The notes: generated by a model from the sequence alone, not told the origin. DNA of 64,000 bases from Isoetes taiwanensis (GCA_021234155.1 JAJEKV010000008.1:14009410-14073409), one strand, 5' to 3'; numbered from the stretch's first letter, positions 1 through 13,572 are shown. Numbers and translations: made by a program.

Positions 1-150
1 ATTAAAGGTATATACGAAGGTACATGGCTGAGTTATTCTTACACACTGTCTTTTTCTTTTGAACATCTTTATTCATCCTTTTCAATTAAAGGTACGAAGG
101 TACATGGCAATAAATGAGATATTCTTACGCACTATATTTTTCTTCTTGAC
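1..150. repeat. Two-copy imperfect tandem repeat, ~84-bp period
   Basis: The start of the window (attaaaggta..cgaaggtacatgg..attctta) recurs from about position 85 with small indels. Both copies end in a T-rich stretch. No gene is visible here. Confidence 0.6.
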
Positions 151-167
151 TTCTCTATTAATTTGCT

Positions 168-575
168 TTATATTGAGCTAAATATCATTGGAACCTTTAG
201 GTTTTGAATCGAAGTAGAATGATTGTACTCTTTTTTTTACACTAGCTATTCTTAACACTAGATATTTAATATATGTGACCGAGGCAAGGTTACCTTTGGT
301 AAAGTTATTTTATTCTCTTTCGGCCCTTAAGTAACTAAAACTACGATGAAAACAATAGGTTCACCTAGTCTTAGCATATATAGAACGGATAAACAAAATG
401 AGCATGAAGTATGACTGCCGAAAAGACCACTGGTTTAGAACAGCAGAAGGGAAATACCTGTTTTTATGATGCGGCTTCTCTAACTCCACTCCATCCGGCG
501 CTCGGCGCCCAGCGCCCAGCGCCCATGGCCCAGCCTTGAAACTTTGATTGAGCATAACTCCACAACCCGATCTTC
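168..575. other. No gene recognised; AT-rich with a small GC patch
   Basis: AT-rich sequence. Near 495-525 there is a short GC-rich patch made of repeated GGCGCCCAGC-type words. Open frames are short and resemble nothing I know. Confidence 0.5.
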
Positions 576-1500
576 ACTCAGGCCGTGCCGCATATCAAAT
601 TGAAGGTATTTGCGCCCTCTATCTTACGCAACAAATTTCAGGTCAATGAGCCATATTTCGCGAGTTATAAGCATTTTAGTGGGGCGGGGTTGCGGCAAGA
701 TGACCGGATTGGGGGTTTTCTTGGCGCACTGAACGGATTGCTTTGGGGTTGTGGCAGCATCAGCGGATTGCTTCAGCGCTGAGGGGTGCACAGGCGCTGC
801 TGAGCCTCTCTGGCGGTGATGGATGGCGCCCTAGGCCCAGCGATGATGGATGGCGTGCGAGGCGGACCTCGGTGCTGCACGAGCACCCGGTGCATGCTGG
901 CGAGGCGCTGCGAGCATGCTTGTGGCGCTGGAGCACACGATGGGCGAGGGTGCTTTGGCGCTTTGGCGCGGGGCTGGAGGATGCACCTCTCCGGCGACTT
1001 CTCTGGCGTTTTCCACGGCCGCCTTCCACGGCGCTGGACTTGGCGGGCTTGGGCTTATTGATCGTTGGTTTTCAACCCCGGTGCCCTCACAGTCCACCGC
1101 CTTTACGGCAATCGTTGCTATGGGGGTTTTGGGACTCTACCGTTTTCAGCGGCTCTTATGGTCTAGTGGTTTGATCGGTTACTCCGGGGGTCGGCACGGG
1201 ATCTGCATCGGCATCTATTTGCCCCGGGTTTTGATTGAGAGGATGGAGGTTTTAGCGTGCATGAGTCTACCCGAAGACCGGCACCTAGCCGTGAAGAGGT
1301 TACGGTTCGGGGCGTTTGTTGAAGTTACGTTTGTTGGAGGTATGCTTGTTGCTTTTTGCGGCTAAAGATAGCTTTTGATCCGCGGGTCATCATGGCAGCG
1401 GTTTTTCCCGATTGGGGTTTTAATCCCAGGGCCATGGTGCTCGAGCTTCGACCCATGCAATGTATTTTTGTTTTCTTTGTACTTGTGGTCGCATGTCCTT
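576..1500. other. GC-rich island with uncharacterised open frames
   Basis: This stretch is much richer in G+C than its surroundings and contains short internal repeats such as gatgatggatggcg near 840. The longest frame (850-1365, plus strand, 171 codons) starts MACEADLGAARAPG, has low-complexity Ala/Gly/Arg-rich composition and shows no domain I recognise. Overlapping open frames on both strands are what GC-rich noncoding DNA gives by chance. It could be the LTR or a regulatory part of a retrotransposon, but I find no matching second copy. I do not call a gene. Confidence 0.35.
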
Positions 1501-1536
1501 CGTGACGCTGCCTTTGTGGTGCGACGTAAAAATATA

Positions 1537-1556
1537 CTTCCTTCCTTCCTTCCTTC
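1537..1556. repeat. (CTTC)n microsatellite
   Basis: Five consecutive CTTC units at the downstream edge of the GC-rich island. Confidence 0.85.
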
Positions 1557-3097
1557 TAACTCTCTAACCCAATGAAATTAGGTATTCAACCCACCTATTT
1601 ATTCATTTCATTGTCTTATTGCAATCAGACACGTTGCTTGGTCTTGCAACGGGACGTGTGTTTAATCTTATCTAACCTGGATAACATAGTACATTGTGAT
1701 CATTATTCACAACTGTATCTTGATATTCTTGATTTGTGGCAGAATAGGTGGTGTTTCAAAATTCAATGATGATCGCAGGTAGGGGCAGGCCGTATATTCT
1801 TGATTTCCTGGATAGCTAACAAATATTACTGGTTTATGGCAGTCACAACACAATTCGCTATTTTGTTTGTGTTAATTGACACCGCAGATTCACCCACCAT
1901 TGAACAGCATAGAAACAATAGAAGTAGCTCAGTATCAGAATAATTACATGTGCTACATTCAAAGAGCTGATAACAGGTGAACCCACAAAGGGTTCAGCCA
2001 CCCAGGAACATGGACATATAAATATCTTGTAAAAACAGGCTAACGCCAACCATTGTAGATAATGAACTGACCAACAACAACATTGAACATTGGAGAATGC
2101 TGCAAACTTACACAATGATCTGTCAACCCTGGACATGACATGATAATATATGATATAAGCTGAAGGAGCTCCCAAGGAAAAAGTGCAATATTATATGGGT
2201 TTGCTTCTCGTAGGCGTCAAATGAGCTGCTCATAACCACTGGTCATACCACTTTGCATCACCAAAATATATGCAAGTGCCTTGTAATCTTGAGATGCTCC
2301 ATTCTGCCATAGTGCTAGGGAAAGTAACGTGCATTATTCTCGTGTGAACACATCTCTGTATTTGCAGAAACCGCACTGTGTTTTCACCATATTTGCTACA
2401 CTCTTTATCCCTGCAGGTTGGGGTCAAGTCAAGCGTGTACTATAGCAAACGACGAAATTGAGAAAAACAAAATTCATCTGGCAGTCTCTAAAGCACAGAA
2501 GCTTGTAAGAATCCCCAGGAATTCATCTATTTTAATAATGCCCAAGGTACTACTCAGATGCACAAACTTAATTTCAACTTGAGGCAAAAAAAGAAGATTC
2601 ATTTTTATATCTTGAATGTGGTATTCCATTCCCATACTTTAAATGGTAAAGAGACATTGCGGATGCACCATTATTTCTAGCCATCTATTAATGTCTTTAA
2701 ACTTCAAGATCAAGATAGAAATGCTGGTATAGAGAGAAAAAACAATCATTGATAAACAATCATTGATGCATAGTCATAGTATGCACTATTACCATCAGAA
2801 TTGCATAACTGTAATTTACTAAGTCTGCATCATCTGCCAAGACAAATTGTCATGCCACATCAGATAACATTGATGGCTAACCGGATGATTGCAGCACATT
2901 TCAAATCCACAAGTACACAAAAAAAGCCTCTTTGCATCCTGGGTACAAAACCAATGAAATGATGAGAGAATGGCAAACGAAATATAGTATTTAGAAAACT
3001 AGCACTGATCATTTTGCAATATTTGCAATATTAGTCCACCAGTTCTATGAGAATCGCTCAAAAACCCTAGAAAAAGAGTATGAGGAAGGAAACATAC
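1557..3097. other. No gene recognised
   Basis: AT-rich sequence with only short open frames on both strands. I looked downstream of the GH51-like exon for its next exon (the EINHAG region) and did not find it. Confidence 0.4.
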
Positions 3098-3260
3098 CTC
3101 AAAGAAAATGCCAAAGAGTGCAGATGGTATTAAGCGGCCGGGATGGCTAATGTTCACATGCAGTGAACTTGCTTCATCATTGGCTGCACTGCAACATAGC
3201 AACACGAACATAGTGAACTTGATGATTCCACCCCATGCCTTTATGCCAGGATCCCCACAT
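3098..3260 (-). pseudogene. Alpha-L-arabinofuranosidase (GH51) early exon, orphan fragment
   Basis: On the minus strand a reading frame ends SLHVNISHPGRLIPSALFGI followed by FFE, then a consensus donor (GAG|GTATGT) at 3097. Plant GH51 alpha-L-arabinofuranosidases, which trim arabinose from cell-wall polysaccharides, carry a closely similar segment (..GRPIPDTLFGIFFEE..) just after the signal peptide, and an intron there is plausible. Upstream lies a hydrophobic stretch (KFTMFVLLCCSAA) that could be a signal-peptide core, and a possible acceptor (ttacag) at 3261. The expected following exon is absent from the next 3 kb, so this is probably a stranded fragment, a gene with a long intron, or a captured exon. 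Family assignment rests on one short exon. Confidence 0.5.
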
Positions 3261-6055
3261 CTGTAATAGTGTGGTCTCTGTTATTAGGTCTGCAAAAAAT
3301 TATAAATATTGTTTGGACAAAGATCCATCGCATTCATGTTGTTTTAGTCCAAAACAATTGTTCAAATGTAAGTGCATGCAAATATACCTGTGATATTCAC
3401 ATGGCGAATAATTCAGAGGTATTTGTTGACCCATTCATATGGATATAACTGACTATACACAGAGGACTCCACTGTGGCGACATACCTCACCACTTTTTAC
3501 TCTGCATGGTTGATCCTTTGATTCAAGTAATGAATTTGAATACATAAGGCATGGCCTTCATTAATATAGCCAGGAGATCCAGCTGTTAATGTATTATCGC
3601 AGACCCAGCCATATAGCTTCCTTTTCTCTACTATTGACATCATTAGCTAAGCGTCAATGCTTTGCAGGTCTATCCATCCAAAAGTGCTGGAAACCAAAAG
3701 CCATATGTCTTAAATAAAAAATAGCTAACATGACTGGTACATCTTTCAACAGGAAACTATAATTCACAACATTATCAAGGTCTTAATCTTCAAAGGAAGG
3801 TAATCAAACAGAACAGAATGATGGAAAAAAAGTGGGTCCACAATTATGGTACAAATTTATCATGGCATGAGCTCAGGGAAGTTGTCTACTTGGTGGGATC
3901 AGAGGAAACACCCAACGGGTTATTTAACCAAGTTAAGGGTTAACAATGAAAGGCTAAGGTAAAGCATAACAAAAGGGAAAGGGTACCTTAGTTAAACCCT
4001 GTAAGAATTGCTGCATAAGGATAACATCTATGATGTGCTTGTCTAGAATTCAAATTTTATTTATACATCCTTTTCTCGAGAGCTTACAAACAATCTATAT
4101 CTCTGTCAAAGCCTAAGAACTTCAAACGTCATGAATCCAAGCCGCATTTATCCTCAAACAATATATCACACGATGCAACATAAGAAAAACTTACAGAGAA
4201 GATTTTCGTAACATTTTATTTCAGAACATGCGGGCATAAGACTGCTTTGTTCACAAAACTTACAACTGAAGGTATAAACTCACAACAAAGGTTCCCAGAA
4301 ACAGCTGATAAAGAAAAAACATTTACCTCTGTTCTGCTGGATCTTGAAAAAGAAATTTCGTCGGAATCAAGCAATGCCGGAACACCCAGATGCTCGTTGA
4401 AGAGGCAGAATGGCTGGAAGGCGGATGTTGTGCCCAAAGCTATGCCTTATGAAGAGGCAGAATAGCTGGCCGCAATGTGTCACGGCAAAAATGTATTGGA
4501 CCAAAAACGTGTCAATTTTTCATGACTTTAGATGACGGCGCGGAAAAAATCCGGTGGGACAAAAACAATGCAAAATAACAAACTGCATTATATCTCTAAT
4601 ATATAATTGTAATATGGAGGATAAGGGGGCAGCTTAAGGGAACATGGTAAGTTGTTATAGGAAGTTATTTTTTGTTTAGAATTGGACAGGTGTAAGCTTT
4701 TAAAATAGCAAGCAAAGATTAAACAAATGAGAATTTGACAGCTGGCCTAACAGTATCTTCAGAAGCTTCTGGAAAGAACGAGTTCGAAACCTGGTGTAGG
4801 TTGTGACTATTGTTCGAGGAGCTTCTGGATTGTGCGGCATAGTATAAAAGAGCGAGAGACCAAGAGTTGGGAACTCAGATTGGTGAGACGGGAAAATTTT
4901 TAGCCGGAACCGGATCCCTGCATTGCTGTAGCACTGCATGTATGCCCCAAGCTTGGCAGCACCATAGCCAGTGGAAGCATATGAAGCACCTAAGCTAACC
5001 TATCAATTCTGTCTTTTAGTGGCCTTAAAAAATCTAATGAAATATTAGCAACCGAATCTCATTTATCTCATGTGATTTAAGCTTGAAGCAGCGCCCTGGG
5101 CACGAAGCGGAGCCTCATTTCCTTTAACTTCTATTCTCCCTGACCAGTCCTCCTTTGATTCTTTATTAACTGTGATAAGGATTTTTCTTCTACTTTGCAG
5201 CTTGCGAATAGCTTCTCCAGTGTATGCAGCATGTATAGGCCATGTCTCTGTGGTTGTAGTCAAAGCTGCAGTTCCCACAATTATGCAATCTCTGGGCACA
5301 TCTGTGAACTCTGTAACCTAATTTGTCCACTGAATTCTTCAAACCCCATTCTAAGAAAAATTCTTTACAGATTCTAGTCTAGACTTCGGGCCCATTGCAT
5401 ACCTTCGGAAAGCCGGCCTGTATTCTTTGCTCCGAAACTCACGAATTGCAAAGATGCTGCTCGGTTGCAACTAAATTAAGAGTTGACCATTACATTTTAC
5501 ATTTAGAGCTTGATTGCTGTAGAAATCCTTTGTTTATGTTTTGAGAGGAGCTCCAATTTCAAGGCATGGCTTTTCAGCCCAGCAAAGCATTAAACGTTTT
5601 CTGCGAGAAGGTTTTTGCAGGGGTTACAGACCAGTCGTTGTGATCCATCATTCAACGTCTTCATCTCAAGCACAAATCCCACCTGCAGCTTCTCGACATG
5701 CTCTTTTCCTTAAAATGCATTAGCAATTACTTGGTCGCTTTGACGATTTCGTGCAGCGAACCCAATCTTCCAGTGATTTGTTAGGAAGCTTCCTTCGCTT
5801 TAGCTATACAGATTCGTTTTTTTTCCTTCTAGATAGACCTGGATCCCCAACTCTTTTGGCTGGGTCTCGAACTTAAATTCTGGGTTGAATTTGGTCCCCA
5901 GCTCGTGTTGCAAACTCCTGAAGCAGATTGAACTCAGACTGTCAGCAGGTTTCTAAGATTGTTGATAATGACCTTCGTATGGGCTCTGAGCATTTGTTTC
6001 TGTCTTTGTTTGTCAATAAGGATTGCATATTCACACCTTTTAACTACTATGGTTT
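3261..6055. other. Mostly noncoding; two possible unidentified minus-strand exons
   Basis: Two minus-strand frames look exon-like but match nothing I know. One is around 4327-4437 (..LDSDEISFSRSSRTE) with a GTAAAT donor. The other is at 5063-5299 (..PRDCIIVGTAALTTTTETW) and contains mixed hydrophobic and charged residues without low complexity. No splice chain joins them convincingly, so they are recorded here rather than as genes. Confidence 0.25.
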
Positions 6056-6215
6056 CATAAATTTCTCACATGTACTACAGAGGTATTCTTTCTCTCACAT
6101 ATAACAGACATTATTTCTCACATGTGTTACAGATACCATCTATATTCATAAATTTCTCAAAACTATTACACAGCCATTCCTTCTCACATGTGTTACAAGC
6201 CATTTTATTTACAAT
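6056..6215. repeat. Degenerate short repeats built on TTTCTCACATGTGTTACAG
   Basis: The words tctcacatg and gtgttaca recur several times at irregular 30-70-bp spacing. Only a noncoding repeat is visible. Confidence 0.5.
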
Positions 6216-7095
6216 TGCTGCTTATATTTTGGAACATTTCTTATCGGCAAGAAATTGGCATGGAAAAGACAGTTTTGCCAAGCTTCTATTAATCGTGTCA
6301 AAGGTTACTTTACTTTTTCTTCTTCTTCTGAAAGTTTTTATTATTGCCTTCTTCTGAAAGTTTTTGGTTATTGTAAATTTTTGAGATTTTGGATTATATC
6401 TTTGTTAATTTAACCCAACGGTTTCTTGCATTAGTAATTCACTCTTTTCTGTCTGAATGATAAAATGGGGCTGGGTGTTAGCTTCCTGATGTGAGCAAAA
6501 TCTTGCTTGCTGATAAGGAAAGGAATCTTTCTTAAATATTTCTTAATCTGGATGATTCTAACAAATATGAGAAAGGGCACTTTTGAATATCCGCATCGTA
6601 TATTCAGTCCATCTCTAAAAAAGGTAAAAAAGAGCAAATAATGCTGGCCAAATATTGCTACTTCTTTTGTCTGAAGCATGTTAGTCATTTGAGTTATAAG
6701 CACAGTTTCTGTGGCGGTGTTAAATCTGAAGTGTGATTTTAATGTTAAAACTAGGAAACATAACCTTGAATGAGGCATAAAGTTGCATAAAGTTTCATTA
6801 ATGGCCTCATGCACATGGAAAAACAAAAAGAGGAAATAGATTCACCTCACAATCATGGCCACAAATAACAACAATGGACGTATACCAATGGCTATACTTG
6901 TGCTAGATCATTTCAGAGAATATGGTTCTTATATAAACCCAATATGAAGCAACCATGTCTATGGCTAAATCTGTGCATCAATAAATTGGCTTCATCTTAG
7001 ATGTAAGATTCAAGTTAATACATCATTGATAATGACAAAAGTTGATTGCATGACTGGTGAAGCAAAGTTGAGCCATGATCCATCCCAAATTTTGG
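6216..7095. other. No gene recognised
   Basis: AT-rich. The longest frame (6431-6826, minus, 131 codons) is rich in Phe/Ile/Leu and has no motif I can identify. Confidence 0.35.
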
Positions 7096-8604
7096 CACAC
7101 AAAATGTTTTGTTGATTCATTAGTGAAACTTTGCTACTTCTGCAAAGCTTGATAACAAATTTGGATACAAATAATCCAATTAAATGATCAAAACCAAAAC
7201 AAAAAGACCTGTCCTACCAATGACCTAAGTAGACTAGAGTCATGACCCATTCCAAAAATGAAAATTTTGGCAGGCAAAACAAATGTTGACTCATTCATGG
7301 AGCTCTGGTACAAACCTTTTTGTAAATCCGTATGGAAATTCCTGATGGTGCAAATAATCCAACCATGTGATCAAAACCAAAACAAAAGGACCTTTGCATA
7401 CCTGATGATCCAAATAATTTGTGCTTTAACAACTGCTAAGGAAAACCAAATCAAAACAAAGCATCGCTCTATACGATCAAGACCAAAACAGAAGGACATG
7501 TGCATACCAGATGGGATGACCTATGCTTCAAAAACTCGATGTCGAGTTGTCTCAGCTCACCAAGAATAAAAAAGCGATATGGATTGAATTTGCACCATCA
7601 CCTTAATAATATTCGGCATGCTACATCACGTGAACCCACCTCATAACTTTGGGGGCTTTGTCCCAAAGTTATTTAACCTTTTAATACAGATGTTTTACAT
7701 GCAAACCTAATATGGTCATTTATTGTTTCAATTCACTAAAATCTTTAGGATTTCTATTTCCCAGTAGTATTGTGTCATTTGGATTTCAGTGTCAAGTTTT
7801 ATGGTCAATATGATATCCCATGTCATTGATGTATGCCATATCAACATGAATTCGAAATAGCACACAAAATGTTTTGTTGATTCATTAGTGAAACTTTGGT
7901 ACTTCTGCAATGCTTGACAACAAATTTGGATGCAAATAATCCAATTAAATGATCAAAACCAAAACAAAAAGATCTGTCCTACCAATGACCTAAGTAGACT
8001 AGAGTCATGACCCATTTCAAAAATGAAAATTTTGGCAGGCAAAACAAATGTTGACTCATTCATCGAGCTCTGGTACAAACCTTTTTGTAAATCCGTATGG
8101 AAATTCCTGATGGTGCAAATAATCGAACCATGTGATCAAAACCAAAACAAAAGGACCTTTGCATACCTGATGATCCAAATAATTTGTGCTTTAACAACTG
8201 CTAAGGAGAACCAAATCAAAACAAAGCATCGCTCTATACGATCAAGACCAAAACAGAAGGACATGTGCATACCAGATGGGATGACCTATGCTTCAAAAAC
8301 TCGATGTCGAGTTGTCTCAGCTCACCAAGAATAAAAAAGCGATATGGATTGAATTTGCACCATCACCTTAATAATATTCGGCATGCTACATCACGTGAAC
8401 CCGGCTTTGTCCCAAAGTTATTTAACCTTTTAATACAGATGTTTTACATGCAAACCTAATATGGTCATTTATTGTTTCAATTCACTAAAATCTTTAGGAT
8501 TTCTATTTCCCAGTAGTATTGTGTCATTTGGATTTCAGTGTCAAGTTTTATGGTCAATATGATATGTCATTAATGTATGCCATATCAACATGAATTCGAA
8601 ATAG
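7096..8604. repeat. Direct tandem duplication, ~765-bp unit, two copies
   Basis: Units 7096-7860 and 7861-8604 are almost identical, including the two 103-codon frames at 7258 and 8023, which lie 765 bp apart. They differ by a few substitutions and two small deletions in the second copy (near 8400 and 8563). The frames look fortuitous: they are rich in Lys/Gln and lack a domain. Confidence 0.9.
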
Positions 8605-8690
8605 CTTTTTTTTTGTCCCTTTTTTTTTTCTATCAATGCACAGACTAAAAAGCATAAAGCGGCGGCGAAGGCCGCCGTTACAAATTCTTG
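8605..8690 (-). mobile_element. Poly(T) run plus GC-rich hairpin, likely 3' end of a retroelement
   Basis: Two T-runs (about 8606-8630) are followed by a GC-rich inverted repeat, CGGCGGC-GAAG-GCCGCCG (about 8659-8676). Read on the minus strand this is a stem-loop followed by an A-rich tail, as at the 3' end of some non-LTR retroelements. It abuts the end of the tandem duplication exactly. The family is not identified. Confidence 0.35.
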
Positions 8691-10799
8691 TATGTCTAGA
8701 TAGGATATAGGATATATTGATATAATATTCCATACTGCATGGTTTCCAAAGGTATTTTGCTTTGTTTTGTTTTATGTGGTGTGAAATTTGTCTAAGCTTC
8801 TTAATGTCCCCATAGGAACACACTGATTATTAACATTCGTAGTAATTCGACATCCATGTTGTGCATTTCAAACCCCTTGATTACATGGGCTTTTGCACCT
8901 GGGTGTTTGGTCTAGTCATAACACATTAGTCTTAGATCGAATTTATTTGAGTTTGAGGCCACCCAGAGACGCATTCAATGTAAGGTGATTGAGGGCAAGA
9001 ACCAACAAAGCAATGTTGGTATGGTGTGTGCACCATATGTCCAATCTGATGCTGCCAATGTGGCATGACGTAAAAATTGCTTCTTCTCTTCTTTGAATCC
9101 TGCTCATATGTTCACTTTGGAACAAGTTTTCACAAGTTGACATAAGCACTATAAGAACAAAATTTCATAATGGTGATCATCATCTCCAATCTCTATTATT
9201 ACACATTTGAAGATGGGTTCTTTTAAAACCCTCAATCTTTTCAATCGCCTCCTTTTGTCAGAGCTAGAAGGAGCATGAGGAGTAAGTACATCTATAATCA
9301 ATAGTATCATTTTTTTACATCTTGAAGCTTTTTATACTACACAATATGAAAAGTTTGATATAAACTTTGTTGTGAAGGAATATGAAGCAAAGACAACAAG
9401 GTGCCTTTACATTATGGGTTGCCATTAAAACCAATTGTGACCTCAAAACCATGGAGTAGCCATAATAGTACTATGATGCCTTCTAGTACATTTGTAATAT
9501 AGAGATTGGTTTGGGAGATGTATTGAGTCTAAAACATGATCATGGAGTGCACTCTGTCTGTACACAATATAGCTGCAAACTTTAGGGTCACAAAAACACT
9601 GCAGTTTTTTCAATGGGCTTTTTCTTGACTTTAATTGCTCACAAATGCTCATACTATCTCAACAAGAATGAAAGAACATCAACAACGTTAGCCCTAACGA
9701 TGCCAGGATGCCATATTGACAAACGCATCCTTTTCTTTTTGATATCTCATATTTTCATTTTAAATCCTTCCTCCTTCTGCTTTCTTTTGAATCCATGCTT
9801 TTCTTGTAATTTGCTCTACATTTTTTATTTTTTGCAAGCATATAGAACTATCGAAATCATTTTTTGTCCCGCGGTAATGCGAGATCTTAGACAAAATTAA
9901 TACATGAGTGATCTTGCCTGAGATCATGTAGGCAGCAATAATCCTGCCTCTTGAAGCCTACTACCTGCCAGTTAGAACGTGGAACAAAAAATAATCTCCA
10001 ATCATGAGTGTTTTTTGAGTCCCTTAGCTCAAGAGCAAATCTCTCCAACTCCTTCACCCACACCTCTAGGGTTTGCCCTTCGGCAATCCAAAAAGAATAG
10101 GTACATACCTTGAGACATATTTGGTTGAAATTCTTAGAAATAGTCCTCAATTATTACTCCTCACTAATAAATTGACTAAAGCTGGGTTGGCTATCGGCTA
10201 GCCAGTTTTCACGTAGCGACAAAGATATGACACTCATCTTCAATATAATCTTTAGGTTCGCCGTCACCGATTCCAATGGCTCCTCCCGCTCTATTTTCAT
10301 TGATGTTGCCTGGGACATCTGAATGATGTATGGACAATCATATATCCTATAACCGACTGGAAACATCAGAAACATGCTTCATCCTATATAGCTTCTTCTT
10401 TCCTATTCTTTAGAATAGATTGCGGAAGTTGGGTACAACTTTACTGTAGCGTAGAACATGATAGGGGACCACAAATGGCGCCCTATCCTTTATTGGCCCC
10501 CCCATCCGTAACAAAAAAAGGTCTTGTTTAGGGTTTATTTTGGCGCTCCCCTGCACCAACGACTTGGCGCCTTGCAACCAAGAATTGCTCCCCTAGAATT
10601 GCTCCTCATGTCATTCAAAATGGACATGACATATCTTGGTGATTGCCCTAAGCAAGATTAAATGGTGACTGCATAGAGACAGCCACTTTTTATGGTCTGC
10701 AAGAATTTTGGCGCCTGAAACAGCTTGGATCACACCTTTTGAAGGGAGATTTGACGGCAAATTGAAGATTAAAACCAGCCTTGGAATCATCCATCTTTC
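8691..10799. other. No intact gene; possible weak retroelement traces
   Basis: Only short frames. Minus-strand frames at 9887-10150 and 10154-10375 are mixed-composition and could be worn gag or LINE sequence, but I recognise no motif. Confidence 0.3.
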
Positions 10800-11290
10800 T
10801 GGCATTCTATTAGAAATGGCTTAAGTAACATCCCCTATGATAAATGCATTCTAGCTGGAGATTTGAATATGGTCATGTATAGCTATATGAGAAGCACAAA
10901 TTTTAGGTCTTTACTCAACCAAAACCAAAATAGTTAATCTCATCTTATCTATTCCCACAATGTGACCTTAGCCAGGACTCAACTTAACTCTTTCGGCTGG
11001 TTTAATCAAAGATTGGTTGATCGTATTCATTGTCTTCATGATAGGTTTTACCTTAATGAAAATCTGTTCCAACTTAAATGGCTATACCATTTATGACCAC
11101 TTCCCCCAGCTTTTGGAGATTAGAAGTAATAAATGAGGCAAAAGAAGTTCCTACTTCAAGATGAATATAGCTCTCCTTGATTATCCAGACTTTTTTAATA
11201 GCTGGAGCAAATTATTAACAGAATCCCAACCCCTCAAAATTGGTTTGGTTGGATGGATTTGTGGGTGAACTGTGGCAAGAACATTAAGAT
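10800..11290 (+). mobile_element. LINE ORF2 endonuclease-region remnant
   Basis: Translating the plus strand in shifting frames gives CILAGDLNMV, like the G-G-D-F-N endonuclease motif of plant L1 ORF2. About 270 bp later come YFKMNIALLDYPDFFNSW and SKLLTESQ, which fit the segment between the endonuclease and reverse transcriptase of L1 elements (..SYFKMN..). Stops and frameshifts are frequent. It is a decayed fragment with no reverse transcriptase visible. Confidence 0.55.
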
Positions 11291-13095
11291 ATCGACGTTT
11301 GACTGATCAACATCATTATGGGATGTTGAATGTTGTTTAATGATGTTGTGACAATGTTTAAAGATGTCCAAATGTTGACTTACAACATCAAATCCTTGTA
11401 GTGGAAAGGAGTATATATCGATAGTCGTGTATACATATGCAGTTGAAGTGAAATATCTACAGAGTATTCCTATTTCATGCATGACCATCAAGTATATAAT
11501 TGTTGCACGACTCTACACACAATATCACCCAATACACTATATGAACATGCATATATACATATGCAAGTACCATATCCATCTATATAAATAGTAGTATAAA
11601 TAGAATTTTAAAATAGTTCAAAACACTAGCTCCTTTTTCACCCCGCGATATGCCAATGAGAATTTGAAGATTAGAGACTAGTTCTTAGTGATGTCAAGCA
11701 AAGCATGGTCATCATCCTCAAATTCTCATGTTTAGAGCTTAGGGTTTATTAGTTAGAGTTTAGGTTTTAAAGTCTACAAGTTCAAGATTTAGGGTTTATC
11801 ATATCACAAAATTTAAGAAGTGAAAAGAATGTAATATACAACTCAAGGCAGTGTTACATAGCAACTATATCATCATATCACCAGTACTTCATGTGCTTAT
11901 GTTTGTTACTTAAATTGGATGTCTTTAGACATATCCATCAAGCTTTAAACTATACATAATTCAAATTTAATAGTAGTTCTGTATGTTTTGAGCTGCCAAA
12001 TTCTACTTCTATTAGAGACAACCTTTTCAAAATATGGATATACTAAACCAATGTTATGGTAACTTTGTGAATGCAAATTACTTACGGATTATTAAAATAC
12101 TTATGCATTATAAATCTTGACATCTATCTAATTTTCTTACAATATAATTTCTTGCGGTGATCCTATTCATTGTTTTCATGATAGATTTTAATTTCTTGCC
12201 TATCACACATGCCTAAACCCCTAGCCTTAAGTTGACATTGTTTGTTTTCTGAGTCACTACAATGCTTTTCTACAAAACTGACAAAATAAGACAAAATAGT
12301 AATGTATCACATGAAGTCTCACAAGCATTAATGTTTGTTATTGCAGACAATGTTCTAAGCACAATTTTCCTTCCCACATTCCTTCTAAGACATTATATTT
12401 GCTCATGAACTATTTATTTAATGAACCAATTAATACAATCTCCTATTTGATAATCTCCTAGAACGGCCCAGCCAAGCACCTATTTGATTCCCTAATCAAC
12501 AACCTTAACCTAATGAATAAGTTATCTATGTCCAAGTCCAAACATAAAAAAGTCGTTTGCTCTTTTTGAATGAGAATGTAAGTATAGTTTCAGCAAATCA
12601 TATTTGTTTTAGCCTATGAAACTTCTTCCCCAGGCTACGAACTTGGAAGCCCGACCCCAGAGGGCCCAAGAGATATCAAAATACCAAGACACAGAGGATA
12701 TAATACAAAAGACCAATACCAAAGACCAACACGTGATGTTCATTACATATGTAATATACATATGCCTAAAAGATCAATTCTCAATGATGCCCATGATTCC
12801 AATCACAATCTAGCCATGTCGCAGTAGCTTGTCCATAAGCAAAAGCTTACCCTTCATAAGGAATACAAACACCAACCATTCCCCACATAAGGATTGCAAT
12901 TTCGTATTAGCTTCCATTAAATCTAGTAGCCATGATAACTTACTATATTTTTTACATGTAATCCCCTTGCCAAGGTTACTCATACATTCAATACCATGTC
13001 GAGGTAGCAAACTCAGTGATGAAGATCATGACCACAATCCAAACATGTCTAGAAAGTCATAAGCATGTCTGTCATTAATGTAGCTCCAACACCTA
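11291..13095. other. No gene recognised; AT-rich flank of the 8.4-kb element
   Basis: AT-rich sequence without convincing coding frames. It may be one older repeat interrupted by the element that starts at about 13.1 kb. Confidence 0.35.
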
Positions 13096-13110
13096 TGTTC
13101 TTCAAACAAA

Positions 13111-13176
13111 GTTTAAAATGAAACGCACTTATTTGCTGGAAACGCACTTCAAAAGGAATCTTTGAAAGATTCCCTA
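13111..13176. repeat. Left terminal inverted repeat
   Basis: Starts GTTTAAAATGAAACGCACTT. The 10-mer AAACGCACTT occurs twice within this arm. It pairs with 21490-21546 in inverted orientation. Confidence 0.75.
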
Positions 13177-13572
13177 AAATTCCCTTAAAAAAGTCCATTT
13201 TTAAGATTTTTTGTGACAGGTGTGACAATTTAAGTAATTTAGGTACCATTTTTGAGGGGTTGATTGAACATAACTTTCGTGCAAAAATTTTAAATAGCAA
13301 TTTTCATCCTCCTAAACTAGAACAAAAAATAGTTACTTTTATAAAGTGTAGCAAAAAAGGGGCAATAAAAAAAATAGCAAGGGTAGTAGAGTGACAAAGA
13401 AGTGATATATTCAAGGTTGTGAAAATTGTACAAAATTATGAACAAAATTGTCAAAAATATAGGACATTTTGACAAACACTCATCACCTCCACTTTCTCGT
13501 TCTTTACATGTTCGAGTCATCGGACAAACTTACATTTTGCAGACAAGATCGGGATGCATCTCATCCTCCCAC

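Noticed and set aside
850-1365. 171-codon frame in the GC-rich island
   Set aside because: Overlapping open frames on both strands and low-complexity Ala/Gly/Arg composition. No start context or motif that would make it a gene.
7258-8334. Two identical-looking 103-codon frames as a duplicated gene
   Set aside because: Their similarity follows from the 765-bp DNA duplication. The frames lack any recognisable domain.
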